This document shows positions 43,092 to 51,406 of a stretch of DNA of 64,000 bases, one piece after another. The notes beneath the pieces are model-generated. The model did not search any database, was not told the origin of the DNA, and saw only the letters and a program-made list of their open reading frames with translations. Made by a program: the position numbers and the translations under genes. Origin of the DNA: Gemmatimonadota bacterium (lineage in GTDB: Bacteria; Gemmatimonadota; Gemmatimonadetes; Gemmatimonadales; GWC2-71-9); assembly GCA_003222135.1 (NCBI GenBank), contig QHUM01000038.1, positions 98,038 to 162,037 of the forward strand, given 5' to 3'. The stretch's first letter is position 1; each line of letters begins with the position of its first letter.

Positions 43092-43942
43092 TCCGAGTGA
43101 ACACCGCGGATCTACAAGGGCGGACGTTCTTCGTCACCGGAGCGAACTCCGGCATCGGTCGCGCGTTAGTCGAGGCGCTCGCGGCGCGCGGCGGCGCGGT
43201 CGTGCTCGCGACGCGCTCCGAGGAGCGGACCAGACCGGTCCTGAGCGCGATCCACAGCCGGTACCCCGGCGCGCGGGCGCAATGGGTGTCGCTCGATGTA
43301 TCGGATCTCACATCGGTGCGGCGCGCCGCCCAGACGTTCCTCGCGTCCGGCCATCCAGTCGACGTCCTGGTCAACAATGCCGGCATCGCGGGGACGCGCG
43401 CCCTCAGTGCGGACGGGTACGATTTGACCTACGCGACCAACCACATCGGGCCGTTCCTGCTCACGAATCTCCTCCTGCCGCGGGTACGCGAGTCGTCGCA
43501 AGGGCGGGTCGTTAACGTGGCGAGCGCCGCCCACATGATGGTCAAGCGGATCGACTGGTCCGTGCTCGAGCGGCGCGCGACGCCGAAACGCTCGGGCTTC
43601 GCCGATTACGCGGTCACGAAGCTCATGAACGTGCTGCACGCGAAAGAGTTGGCGCGGCGTGTCGGGGGGACCAGGGTGACGACCTACGCGCTCCACCCCG
43701 GAGCGGTGGCGTCCAACATCTGGCGTGCCCTGCCGCGGCCGCTGCAATGGTTCGGCAAGCTGTTCATGCTCTCGAATGAACAGGGCGCCGACACCCCGCT
43801 CTACTGCGCCACCGCCCCCGAGCTCGCGACGACCAGCGGCCGCTATTATGACCGCCGCCGCGAAGTGCGCCCCAATCCGCTGGCGGAAGACGAAGCGCTC
43901 GCGAAAGAGCTGTGGGCGAGGACGGAAGCGGCGGTGGCGTAA
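43088..43942 (+). CDS. Short-chain dehydrogenase/reductase
   Basis: The 284-residue protein has the SDR cofactor motif TFFVTGANSGIGRALVEAL, NNAG in VDVLVNNAGIAG, and the catalytic YAVTK. The C-terminal part matches retinol-dehydrogenase-like SDRs (GRRVNVAS-type NVASAAHMM, PGAVASNIWR). Start GTG 43088 overlaps the VOC stop codon. Substrate unknown. Confidence 0.9.
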   Translation: MIRVNTADLQGRTFFVTGANSGIGRALVEALAARGGAVVLATRSEERTRPVLSAIHSRYPGARAQWVSLDVSDLTSVRRAAQTFLASGHPVDVLVNNAGIAGTRALSADGYDLTYATNHIGPFLLTNLLLPRVRESSQGRVVNVASAAHMMVKRIDWSVLERRATPKRSGFADYAVTKLMNVLHAKELARRVGGTRVTTYALHPGAVASNIWRALPRPLQWFGKLFMLSNEQGADTPLYCATAPELATTSGRYYDRRREVRPNPLAEDEALAKELWARTEAAVA

Positions 43943-43953
43943 GATCCCCTCAT

Positions 43954-44868
43954 TCACTCGCTCGCAGGCCAGAGCCACGCCGCCCCCCGTACTCCGCTCG
44001 CATCCCCGTGAGCGGCGCGCACAACCCGGGTCGCAACCGGATCGGAATCCGCACCCGCCGCGAACAGGTGGCGTAGCAGCAGCGCGGAGGCCGCCTCCGG
44101 CAGTCCGGCGATGTTCGACATACCGCCGCCCAGCACCACGATGTCGGGGTCGAGCACGTTGATGAGCGACGCGAGGGCGCGGCCGAGACGATCGTGGTAG
44201 CGACCCAGCGTGGCTGCCGCGTCCCGGTCGCCGCCTGCTGCGGCCTCCACGATCTCGCGGCCCGACAGGGCATGACCGGTACGCTCGGCGTGGTCGCGCT
44301 CGAACGCGGGACCGGAGAGCCAGGCTTCGATGCAGCCGCGTTTGCCGCAATAACAAGGCGGGCCGGGCCACTCGCTGGGCCCCAGCCAGGGAAGCGGATT
44401 GTGTCCCCACTCACCGGCGATCAAGTTCGCGCCCAGCAGGCACCGCCCGTCGACGACGATCCCGCCTCCGACTCCCGTGCCGAGGATCACGCCAAATACG
44501 ACATGCGCGCCCGCCCCCGCGCCGTCCATGGCCTCGGAAAGCGCGAAGCAGTTCGCGTCGTTCATGAGCCGCACCGGGCGGTCGAGCCGTTGCTCGAGAT
44601 CGCGTTCGAGCGGCCGACCGTTGAGCCACACGGAGTTGGCGTTCTTCACGAGCCCCGTGTGAGGCACCACCGTCCCCGGGATGCCGACGCCCACGGTGCC
44701 GGCCTCGTCGGCCGCGCGGTCGAGCTCCCGCACCAGCCCCGCGATCGCGTCGAGCGACGCCGCGTAGTCACGTGGCGTCGTCACGCGTCGTCGGGCGATT
44801 TCCTCACCAGCGGACGACAGCGCGACCGCTTCGATTTTCGTTCCGCCTAAGTCGATGCCGATTCGCAC
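43954..44868 (-). CDS. ROK-family sugar kinase
   Basis: The 304-residue protein has IGIDLGGTKIEAVAL (phosphate loop), GVGIPGTV, NDANCFALSEA, GVILGTGVGGGIVVDGRCLL and the zinc motif PPCYCGKRGCIEAW with three cysteines in CxCxxxxC spacing. This is typical of bacterial fructokinase, N-acetylglucosamine kinase or glucokinase in the ROK family; the exact sugar cannot be assigned. It diverges from kinase copy 3 over 53 bases. Confidence 0.92.
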   Translation of the reverse strand: MRIGIDLGGTKIEAVALSSAGEEIARRRVTTPRDYAASLDAIAGLVRELDRAADEAGTVGVGIPGTVVPHTGLVKNANSVWLNGRPLERDLEQRLDRPVRLMNDANCFALSEAMDGAGAGAHVVFGVILGTGVGGGIVVDGRCLLGANLIAGEWGHNPLPWLGPSEWPGPPCYCGKRGCIEAWLSGPAFERDHAERTGHALSGREIVEAAAGGDRDAAATLGRYHDRLGRALASLINVLDPDIVVLGGGMSNIAGLPEAASALLLRHLFAAGADSDPVATRVVRAAHGDASGVRGAAWLWPASE

Positions 44869-44921
44869 GGTGGCAGTCTACGCCGCGCTCGATAGATTCG
44901 ACAGACCTTCAACGTTCCGCC

Positions 44922-47900
44922 ATGCTTCCTCGCCTCAAGGCGGCTCTCGCCGGCCGCTACACGATCGAGCTCGAGCTCGGCCAGGGTGGCATGGCCACCG
45001 TCTACCTGGCACAAGACGTACGGCACGACCGCCGGGTCGCCGTCAAGGTGCTCCGCCCGGAGCTGTCCTTGGAGCTCGGCGCGGATCGGTTCGTGCGCGA
45101 GATCCACCTGGCGGCCCGGCTCAACCATCCGCACATCATGCCGCTATTCGATTCGGGTGAGGCCGGCGGGTTCCTTTATTACGTGATGCCGGTGGTCGAG
45201 GGGGAGTCGCTGCGCGAGCGGTTGCGGCAGGCGCAGCGGCTGCCGGTGGAGGACGCTACGCAGATCGCGCGGGAGGTGGCGGACGCGCTCGACCACGCCC
45301 ACCGCCACGGCGTCGTGCACCGCGACATCAAGCCCGAGAACATCCTGCTGCAGGATGGCCACGCCGTGGTGGCGGATTTCGGCATCGGCAAGGCGGTGAG
45401 TGCGGCGGCGCAGGGTGCCGCCGCGATCACGCGCACGGGCGTGACCATCGGTACGCCCGCCTACATGAGCCCCGAGCAGGCGGCCGGCGAGCAGGCCATC
45501 GACGGCCGGAGCGACCTCTACAGTCTCGGCTGCGTGCTGTACGAGATGTTGGCGGGCGAGCCGCCGTTCACCGGCCCCACGGCGCAGGCGGTGATCGCGG
45601 CGCATCTGACGGCAGCGCCCCGACCGCTCGCCGAGCTGCGGCCTGACACGCCACCGTCGGTGGCGGATGCGATCGCACGAGCGCTCGCGAAGGACCCGAA
45701 CGCACGTTTCCCGACCGCCACGGCGTTTCGTGACGCCATCGGTCCGCCGGCCACGGCGGCCGCTGCTCGACCAGCTCACCCACTGCGCGTGCCGGAGCTT
45801 TACGGGCTCGCCGCGGCGCTCGTGCTCGGCGTCGTGTATCTCCTCACGATCCGGCTGGGCCTGCCGAGCTGGGTGATCTCAGACGCAGTCATCCTGCTGC
45901 TGGTCGGTCTTCCGATAGTGGTCGCGACCGGGCTGCTGGAGCGCCGCCGGGCCGTAGCGCGCGCGATCGGCGTGCCCGCGGCCGTGGGCCTGTCGCGCTG
46001 GCTCACCTGGCGCCGGACGCTCGCCGGCCAGGGCCTGGCGTTTGGCGCGCTCGGTGTGGGAGCCGCGGGCTACATGGCGATGCGCCTGCTCGGGATCGGC
46101 CCTGTGGGCACGTTGGTCGCATCCGGCGTGCTCAAGAATCGGGAACCCCTCATTCTCGCCGACTTCGAGAACCGTGCTCCCGATTCGACGCTCGGGCCGT
46201 CGCTGACGGCGGCGTTTCGCGTGGACCTGTCCGAGTCGCCCACTGTGCGGCTGATGGATGGGGCGGCGATCGCCGCCGCGTTGAGTCGCATGGAGCGCCG
46301 CGCCACCACGCCGCTCGACCCCGGGCTGGCGCGGGAGATCGCGCAGCGGGAGAATGTGAAAGCCGTCGTCCGGGGCGAAATCGACCCCCTGGGAAGGGGC
46401 TACGTGCTGTCCGCCAGCCTCATCGCCGCCGCGGACGGCCACGTGCTCGCGGCCTTACGCGAGACGGCCGACAACGACGCCGCCTTGATCGGGGCCGTCG
46501 ACCGCCTGTCGCGCAAGCTGCGGGAACGGATCGGGGAGTCGCTCACGTCCATCCGCGCCGCCCCGCCGCTCGAGCAGGTGACGACCGCGTCGCTCGATGC
46601 CCTGCGGAGGTACAGCGAGGGCGCCCGCGCCGAGCAAGAAGGGGACTGGGAGCGCGCGGCCGCGAGCTACCGGGACGCGACGGCGCTCGACACCGGGTTT
46701 GCGACGGCCTCCTGGAGGCTCGCCGTCATGCTGTACGACAGTCGGGCGTCCGACAGCGCGTTCGCGGCGGCCATGACGGCGGCGTTCCGGCATCGCGACC
46801 GGTTACCGGAGATCGAACGCTATCTCGCCACCGGCCGCTACTACGAGTACTACGAGCGGGCGGACGACGGCTGGCACAAGGCCATTTCGGCCTACCGCTC
46901 CGTGCTCGAACGAGACCCCGATAACATCATCGCCCTGAATGATCTGTCCCGGGTGTTGTACGAGGGGCGCCGGTATCAGGAAGCGGAGACGCTGGCGGTG
47001 CGCGCCATGCGCCTGGGCCGGAGGGTAGGTCCGTTCATCAACGCGGCGCTCGCCCAGATGGGCCAGGGGCGCTACGCCGACGCGCAGGCGACACTCGATC
47101 GCTTCGCTCAGATCGCGCCGCACAATCCGCTCATCCTGGCGGTGAGCTTTACGGTGGCAGGCTCGCGCGGCGACTACGCCGCTGCCGAGCGAGACCTCCG
47201 AAAACTGCGCGCCGAACAGCGCGAGAGCGCCGTGTGGCAGGCGGCCTCCAGTGCCGGCCTGGCGTGGCTGGAGGAGGTGCGGGGGAGGCTCGGGCAGGCG
47301 GCGCGCGATCTCGACGACTTCATGGTGGTGAGCGAGCAACGTGGTGTGGCGGGCAGCTATGTCGTAGGCGCCATCCGCCGGGGGCTGCTCGACGTGCGGT
47401 ACCGCCATCGACCGCGCGGCGGTGTGAGGATCGTGGAAGCGGCCCTCGGGCGCCATCCCTTGAGCTCGATAGCGATATTGAACCGGCCGTACCTGGCCCT
47501 CGCCGCGTTCTACGCTGAAGCCGGACGGCCGGATACGGCGCAGCGACTCCTGGCCGAGTACGAACGACTCGTTCCCGAGCGAACCCGTCATGGCCAACCT
47601 GGGCGGCTCACCGCTGCCGCGGCCATTGCACTCGCCGAGGGACGAACGGAGGACGCGATCCTCGGGTATCGCGCGTGGATCGCGCAGGCCGAAGACCCAG
47701 CCGATGGGCTGTTCGAGCTCGCCACCGCCTATGAGCGTGCCCACCAACCCGACTCGGCGTTGGCGGTGTACGAGCGGAGTGTAGTCGCGCCGGGCATCAG
47801 GGCACCGCTCGTGCTGTTTGATCCCATCGACGCCGGCGCGTTCGCCGCGACCTTGCAGCGTCTCGGCGCGCTGTACGCAGCGCGCGGTGACACGGCCAAG

Positions 47901-47996
47901 GCCCGCGACTTCTATGGCCGGTTCGTGGACCTCTGGAAGGACGCCGACCCGGAGCTGCAACCGATCGTCGCCGAGGCGCGCGCTGCGCTCAAGTAA
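44922..47996 (+). CDS. Membrane Ser/Thr protein kinase with TolB-like and TPR regions (copy 3)
   Basis: The 1024-residue protein has kinase motifs GQGGMATVYLAQD, VAVKVLRPEL, HRDIKPENILL, VADFGIGKA and TPAYMSPEQAAG in the first 275 residues. Unlike copies 1 and 2 it has membrane segments near residues 290-380 (LAAALVLGVVYLLTI, AVILLLVGLPIVVATGLL). A TolB-like part follows (LILADFENRAPDSTLGPSL), then TPR repeats. The kinase likely acts at the membrane with the TPR region outside or as a scaffold. It precedes the glycosidase-like gene by one base and may be co-transcribed with it. Confidence 0.93.
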   Translation: MLPRLKAALAGRYTIELELGQGGMATVYLAQDVRHDRRVAVKVLRPELSLELGADRFVREIHLAARLNHPHIMPLFDSGEAGGFLYYVMPVVEGESLRERLRQAQRLPVEDATQIAREVADALDHAHRHGVVHRDIKPENILLQDGHAVVADFGIGKAVSAAAQGAAAITRTGVTIGTPAYMSPEQAAGEQAIDGRSDLYSLGCVLYEMLAGEPPFTGPTAQAVIAAHLTAAPRPLAELRPDTPPSVADAIARALAKDPNARFPTATAFRDAIGPPATAAAARPAHPLRVPELYGLAAALVLGVVYLLTIRLGLPSWVISDAVILLLVGLPIVVATGLLERRRAVARAIGVPAAVGLSRWLTWRRTLAGQGLAFGALGVGAAGYMAMRLLGIGPVGTLVASGVLKNREPLILADFENRAPDSTLGPSLTAAFRVDLSESPTVRLMDGAAIAAALSRMERRATTPLDPGLAREIAQRENVKAVVRGEIDPLGRGYVLSASLIAAADGHVLAALRETADNDAALIGAVDRLSRKLRERIGESLTSIRAAPPLEQVTTASLDALRRYSEGARAEQEGDWERAAASYRDATALDTGFATASWRLAVMLYDSRASDSAFAAAMTAAFRHRDRLPEIERYLATGRYYEYYERADDGWHKAISAYRSVLERDPDNIIALNDLSRVLYEGRRYQEAETLAVRAMRLGRRVGPFINAALAQMGQGRYADAQATLDRFAQIAPHNPLILAVSFTVAGSRGDYAAAERDLRKLRAEQRESAVWQAASSAGLAWLEEVRGRLGQAARDLDDFMVVSEQRGVAGSYVVGAIRRGLLDVRYRHRPRGGVRIVEAALGRHPLSSIAILNRPYLALAAFYAEAGRPDTAQRLLAEYERLVPERTRHGQPGRLTAAAAIALAEGRTEDAILGYRAWIAQAEDPADGLFELATAYERAHQPDSALAVYERSVVAPGIRAPLVLFDPIDAGAFAATLQRLGALYAARGDTAKARDFYGRFVDLWKDADPELQPIVAEARAALK

Positions 47997-47997
47997 C

Positions 47998-50580
47998 ATG
48001 CTCGCGCTCCTCGGTGTGCTCCTCGCCACGCCGCCACCGCTCTCCAACACGCGCCTCCGCTGCGAGTTCGGCCCGCGCGGGCTCGTGGCGCTCACGGACG
48101 TCGCGCGGCACGCCGTCTACCGCCTGACACGGGACGAGTTCCGCATCACCATCGGCGGCACGAGTTACGATAGCCGCGGGCTACCCGGACCTGCCTCCAC
48201 AACGTCGCGCACCTCGGTCACCTACAGTTGGGCGGTGGGGCCGTATCACGTGGACGTCGTGTACGAGCTGCGTCCCGGGTGGGGATTCGTGTCCAAGCAG
48301 CTCTTCGTGACGGGCGGCGGCGCCGGCGGCTATCACGTGGACGACGTCACCGTGCTCGATGCCGCGCTCGCCGACACGATCCGCGACGCCTATGTGCCCC
48401 GCTCACAGCACACGAGCCTCGGGACCGCCGACTACGGCGGCGCGCTGCGGCTCGCGGGAACCCGCGGGCTGCTCGCCGTCGTGCAGAATCCCTTCCTCGA
48501 GTTCCACCGCGACGGCAACGCGTTCTCTATCCGCTACCAGCCGGACATGGATTGGCGGGCGGAATACGGGCCGTTCGCGAGCGACCGTGGGCTGCTCGCA
48601 CCGGTGCGCCACGCGGGCCGCTCCGTTCCGGCACGCCTGCTGCCCGAGTGGCGGCTCGGCCCGGCGGACACGACGCCCGGCATGGACGAGGCCGAGGTGG
48701 AGACGTTCACGGCAATGGTGCGCGCGTTCCTGATTCATCCGCCGGCGCACCCACTGAACATTTTCGTGGGCTGGACGGCCAACGACTATCAGATCGACGT
48801 GGCAACGCCGGCGGGTCAGGCCGAATACCAGCGCCTGCTCGACCGTGCGGCCGGTTTGGGCGCCGGGTACGTCCTGTTCGCGCCGTCGAACTCCGCCCTG
48901 TCGCGCCGCGAGGAGAGCGTGGACGACTGGAGCTGGGAGCACGTGCTGTGGCTGGGGTTGGGGCAGCAGATCCGGAAGGGCGAATGGGATCCCGCGACGG
49001 GCGTCATGCCGCCGTCGGTGCAGGCACTGCTCGACTACGCCAAGGGGAAGCACGTGAAGCTCGTCGCGTATGTCTATCCCGTGCTGCCGTTCGCCGGCAA
49101 TCCCGCGTGGCTGGTGCGCGCGCGGAGTGACTCGACGCGCCGGTTCGCGAGCCTGGGCGTGCGGGCGCTGCAGGACTGGCTGATCGACAAGCTCGTGGCG
49201 TTCTACCGGCGCGCCGGCATCGGCGGGTACGCGTTCGATCATACGTTTCTCACCTACGACGGCACCAGCCGCTACGCGCAATGGTGGGGGTGGCGGCGGG
49301 TGATGGAGGAATTGAAGCGACGCGTGCCGGAGATCGTGATCGACGGCCGCCAGGCGTACCAGAACTATGGCCCGTGGAGCTGGCTGGCGGGGAGCTACCC
49401 GCATCCCACCTCCACCGACGAGCAGCCGGAGAGCTTTGTGCCGTTTCCCGATCTCTCGTTCGACCGCGTGTCGGCGGACCGCGAGCGATACACGGCGTAC
49501 CGCTACCGGCTGTACGAGTTTGCGCCGAGTGAGATCGTGCCGGGGTTCATCGGGCATCAGACCTCGCGGGGGGATGGTACCGGGGACATGCCGAGCGAGC
49601 GGACTCGGGATCGCGGCGTGGTGTTGACGCCGCTGCGGGCGCGCGACTGGGATTACGTGGGGTGGCGGTATTCGTTGATCTCGTCCATCGCCATCGCGGG
49701 ATGGAACAACGTCATCAACATGATTCCTGCTCGCGACTCGAGCGAGAACGCTCACTTCTCAGGCGTCGATCAGGCGTGGTTCCGCCACTGGATCGCATGG
49801 GCCGACACGAATCGGGAGTACCTGCGGTACACGCGGCCGATCCTGGGACAGCCCGCGATCGGCAAGATCGACGGGACGAGCGCGGTAGTGGGCGGGCGCG
49901 GCTTCGTGTTTCTGTTCAATCCGAACGAACGGCGCCTGACGGCGCAGCTCACGCGCGAGGAGCTGGGGCTCGAAGCGCGGCAGTTCTCGTTGCGGGAGCT
50001 CGCGCCGGTGGAGGAGGGGTTAGGGGCTAGGGGCCGGGGGTCAGGGGATACGATCTCAATTACGGTCGAGGGTGAGTCCTATCGGGTGCTGGCGATCGAG
50101 CCGACGGCGCGGGGAGTCAGGCCGCCGCCGCCAGCACGCGCGGCCGAATCGTTCAATCGGCAGATTGGCGACGTGGACTCGTCGTTCACGGGGGGCACGT
50201 TCGACGCGACGTTCACCGTGCCGCGGTCGGTGTTCGATCGGCTGGCGGCGCGGCGGCGGGCATGGCCCATCCCGTGGACGGCGGCCGATTCGCTCGCGAC
50301 CTGGCTCGTCCCCGAGCGACTGCTGTTGTTCGTGCAGATCGCGGAGCCGGAGGAGGGGTGGGCGGTGAGTCTGAAGATCGACGGGCAGCCGGTCGACTTG
50401 CGGAAGGCCTATTCATCTATAAGGCGCGTGCCGCGGGACTTTGTGGGGTTTTGGGCGGATATTTCGGGGCTGGCGGCGGACCAGGCGCACTCGCTGGAGC
50501 TGCAGCTGCCGACTCTGAAAAAGCGTCAGCTCCAGGGTGTGTTCCTGGAGAATGTGGAGGGGCCTGGGCCGCCACACTGA
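47998..50580 (+). CDS. Large secreted glycosidase-like protein
   Basis: The 860-residue protein starts with a short hydrophobic leader (MLALLGVLLATPPP) and a beta-rich N-terminal domain. A TIM-barrel-like centre (about residues 250-600) reads NIFVGWTANDYQID, GYVLFAPSNSAL, LLDYAKGKHVKLVAYVYPVL, GIGGYAFDHTFLTYDG and PEIVIDGRQAYQNYGPW, recalling GH36/GH31-like glycosidases; no catalytic pair is certain. The C-terminal part is beta-rich. Around residues 670-685 a short stretch (EEGLGARGRGSGD) is coded by a run of G-tracts. Sugar cleavage outside the cell is a reasonable but unproved role. Confidence 0.8.
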   Translation: MLALLGVLLATPPPLSNTRLRCEFGPRGLVALTDVARHAVYRLTRDEFRITIGGTSYDSRGLPGPASTTSRTSVTYSWAVGPYHVDVVYELRPGWGFVSKQLFVTGGGAGGYHVDDVTVLDAALADTIRDAYVPRSQHTSLGTADYGGALRLAGTRGLLAVVQNPFLEFHRDGNAFSIRYQPDMDWRAEYGPFASDRGLLAPVRHAGRSVPARLLPEWRLGPADTTPGMDEAEVETFTAMVRAFLIHPPAHPLNIFVGWTANDYQIDVATPAGQAEYQRLLDRAAGLGAGYVLFAPSNSALSRREESVDDWSWEHVLWLGLGQQIRKGEWDPATGVMPPSVQALLDYAKGKHVKLVAYVYPVLPFAGNPAWLVRARSDSTRRFASLGVRALQDWLIDKLVAFYRRAGIGGYAFDHTFLTYDGTSRYAQWWGWRRVMEELKRRVPEIVIDGRQAYQNYGPWSWLAGSYPHPTSTDEQPESFVPFPDLSFDRVSADRERYTAYRYRLYEFAPSEIVPGFIGHQTSRGDGTGDMPSERTRDRGVVLTPLRARDWDYVGWRYSLISSIAIAGWNNVINMIPARDSSENAHFSGVDQAWFRHWIAWADTNREYLRYTRPILGQPAIGKIDGTSAVVGGRGFVFLFNPNERRLTAQLTREELGLEARQFSLRELAPVEEGLGARGRGSGDTISITVEGESYRVLAIEPTARGVRPPPPARAAESFNRQIGDVDSSFTGGTFDATFTVPRSVFDRLAARRRAWPIPWTAADSLATWLVPERLLLFVQIAEPEEGWAVSLKIDGQPVDLRKAYSSIRRVPRDFVGFWADISGLAADQAHSLELQLPTLKKRQLQGVFLENVEGPGPPH

Positions 50581-50583
50581 GCT

Positions 50584-51021
50584 TCACACGAGCCTCGACC
50601 GAATGTTGATCTCCGACGTGAGCGTCCGATGGACTGGACACTTGTTGGCGATCTCGAGCGCCTTGATGCGCTGCTCCTCCGTGAGGTCTCCCTCCAGGGC
50701 GATCTCGCTCTCGATGCGATCGAGCATGCCCTGTCCGGTTTCGCATTCGGCGCAGTCTTCGGCGTGGATCCGCGAGTGGCGCAGGCGCACCGTCACGCCG
50801 GTGAGCGGCCACTGTTTCCGTCGCGCATACAGCGCGATGGTCATGGACGTTCAGGCGCCGAGCGCAGCCAGTAGCAGTTCATAGGGTCCAGGCCCTCGGT
50901 CGGTTCCACCGGAGGACACCGGCTCGTCGGCGATCAGCCGGTGGCGCCCCGCCGTGATCTGCTGGACGAATCCCTCCGCGCCGCCGCGCACCACCACCAG
51001 ACCCTGCTCCATGTCGACCAT
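50584..51021 (-). CDS. OsmC-like selenoprotein with in-frame TGA (Sec57)
   Basis: The frame from ATG 51021 (AGGTGG upstream) reads 145 codons to the stop at 50584, with TGA at 50853-50851 as codon 57. The context is [23 protein letters not shown]; OsmC relatives have GACTSM here with the peroxidatic cysteine. Downstream, [20 protein letters not shown] and [19 protein letters not shown] match the family in full, so the second cysteine is kept. Thirteen bases after the TGA a 6-bp stem with 5-base loop UGUAU starts, fitting a bacterial SECIS element. The likely role is thiol or hydroperoxide reduction. It is the last gene of a TerC-rhodanese-OsmC operon. Confidence 0.85.
50821..50837 (-). promoter_or_regulatory. 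Putative bacterial SECIS hairpin in the OsmC-like gene
   Basis: On the minus strand TCGCGC-TGTAT-GCGCGA forms a perfect 6-bp stem with a 5-base loop. The loop starts 19 bases after the TGA, within the usual 16-37 range, and its second base is G, as in SelB-binding loops. Confidence 0.75.
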
Positions 51022-51055
51022 GACGCCACCTCGGGTTCTTGCGTGAAGGTCAGGA

Positions 51056-51403
51056 TCAGCGCGGCTCCACGGGATGTCCGCCTATCAGCCACGCCGTCCA
51101 ACCACCTGCCAGCGCCCGCGCCTTCGCCCACCCCGCCTGCTGCAGCTCTCGCGTCACCCGGACGCTTGTCTCTTCATCCCGTCACGTACAGTAACTGACG
51201 AGCCAGGCATCGCGCGGCAGTCCGAGCGCAGTCACGGTCTCGGCCGCGCGGTCCGGCGCGACGCGGATGGCGCCCGCCGCCCTGGTCGCACTGTCCTGGT
51301 ACCCCGGATCCTTGCGTACGTCGAGCAACAAGACCCGTTCTCCCCGGTGCAGCAGGTCTTCCAGCTGTGCGAGGGAGATCCGATCCGGCCCGAGGGGCTC
51401 CAT
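51056..51403 (-). CDS. Rhodanese-like selenoprotein with in-frame TGA (Sec74)
   Basis: The frame from ATG 51403 reads 115 codons to the stop at 51056, with TGA at 51184-51182 as codon 74. The context is [17 protein letters not shown]; many rhodaneses of this group have YCTCPxE, so the TGA replaces the second cysteine of the active loop, and Cys72 stays. Family similarity continues after it: [20 protein letters not shown] and GHPVEP. A 5-bp stem with 5-base loop CGGGU begins 16 bases after the TGA. Rhodaneses move sulfane sulfur through a persulfide. The gene starts three bases after the TerC stop and ends 34 bases before the OsmC-like start. Confidence 0.85.
51151..51165 (-). promoter_or_regulatory. 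Putative bacterial SECIS hairpin in the rhodanese gene
   Basis: On the minus strand GCGTC-CGGGT-GACGC forms a perfect 5-bp stem with a 5-base loop. The loop starts 21 bases after the TGA and has G at its second position, matching the layout of the hairpin in the neighbouring OsmC-like gene. Confidence 0.7.
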
Positions 51404-51406
51404 CGG

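Noticed and set aside
50016..50047. Telomere-like repeat or assembly artefact
   Set aside because: The frame stays open through it and the protein continues normally; it was kept only as an unusual coding G-tract.
50584..50844. The 86-residue OsmC fragment from the ATG at 50844 as a complete gene
   Set aside because: The upstream frame continues the OsmC fold up to TGA at the cysteine position, and a ribosome site lies before 51021.
51182..51403. The 73-residue rhodanese as a truncated pseudogene
   Set aside because: The fold continues after TGA in the same frame, a SECIS-like hairpin is present and the next gene shows the same feature.
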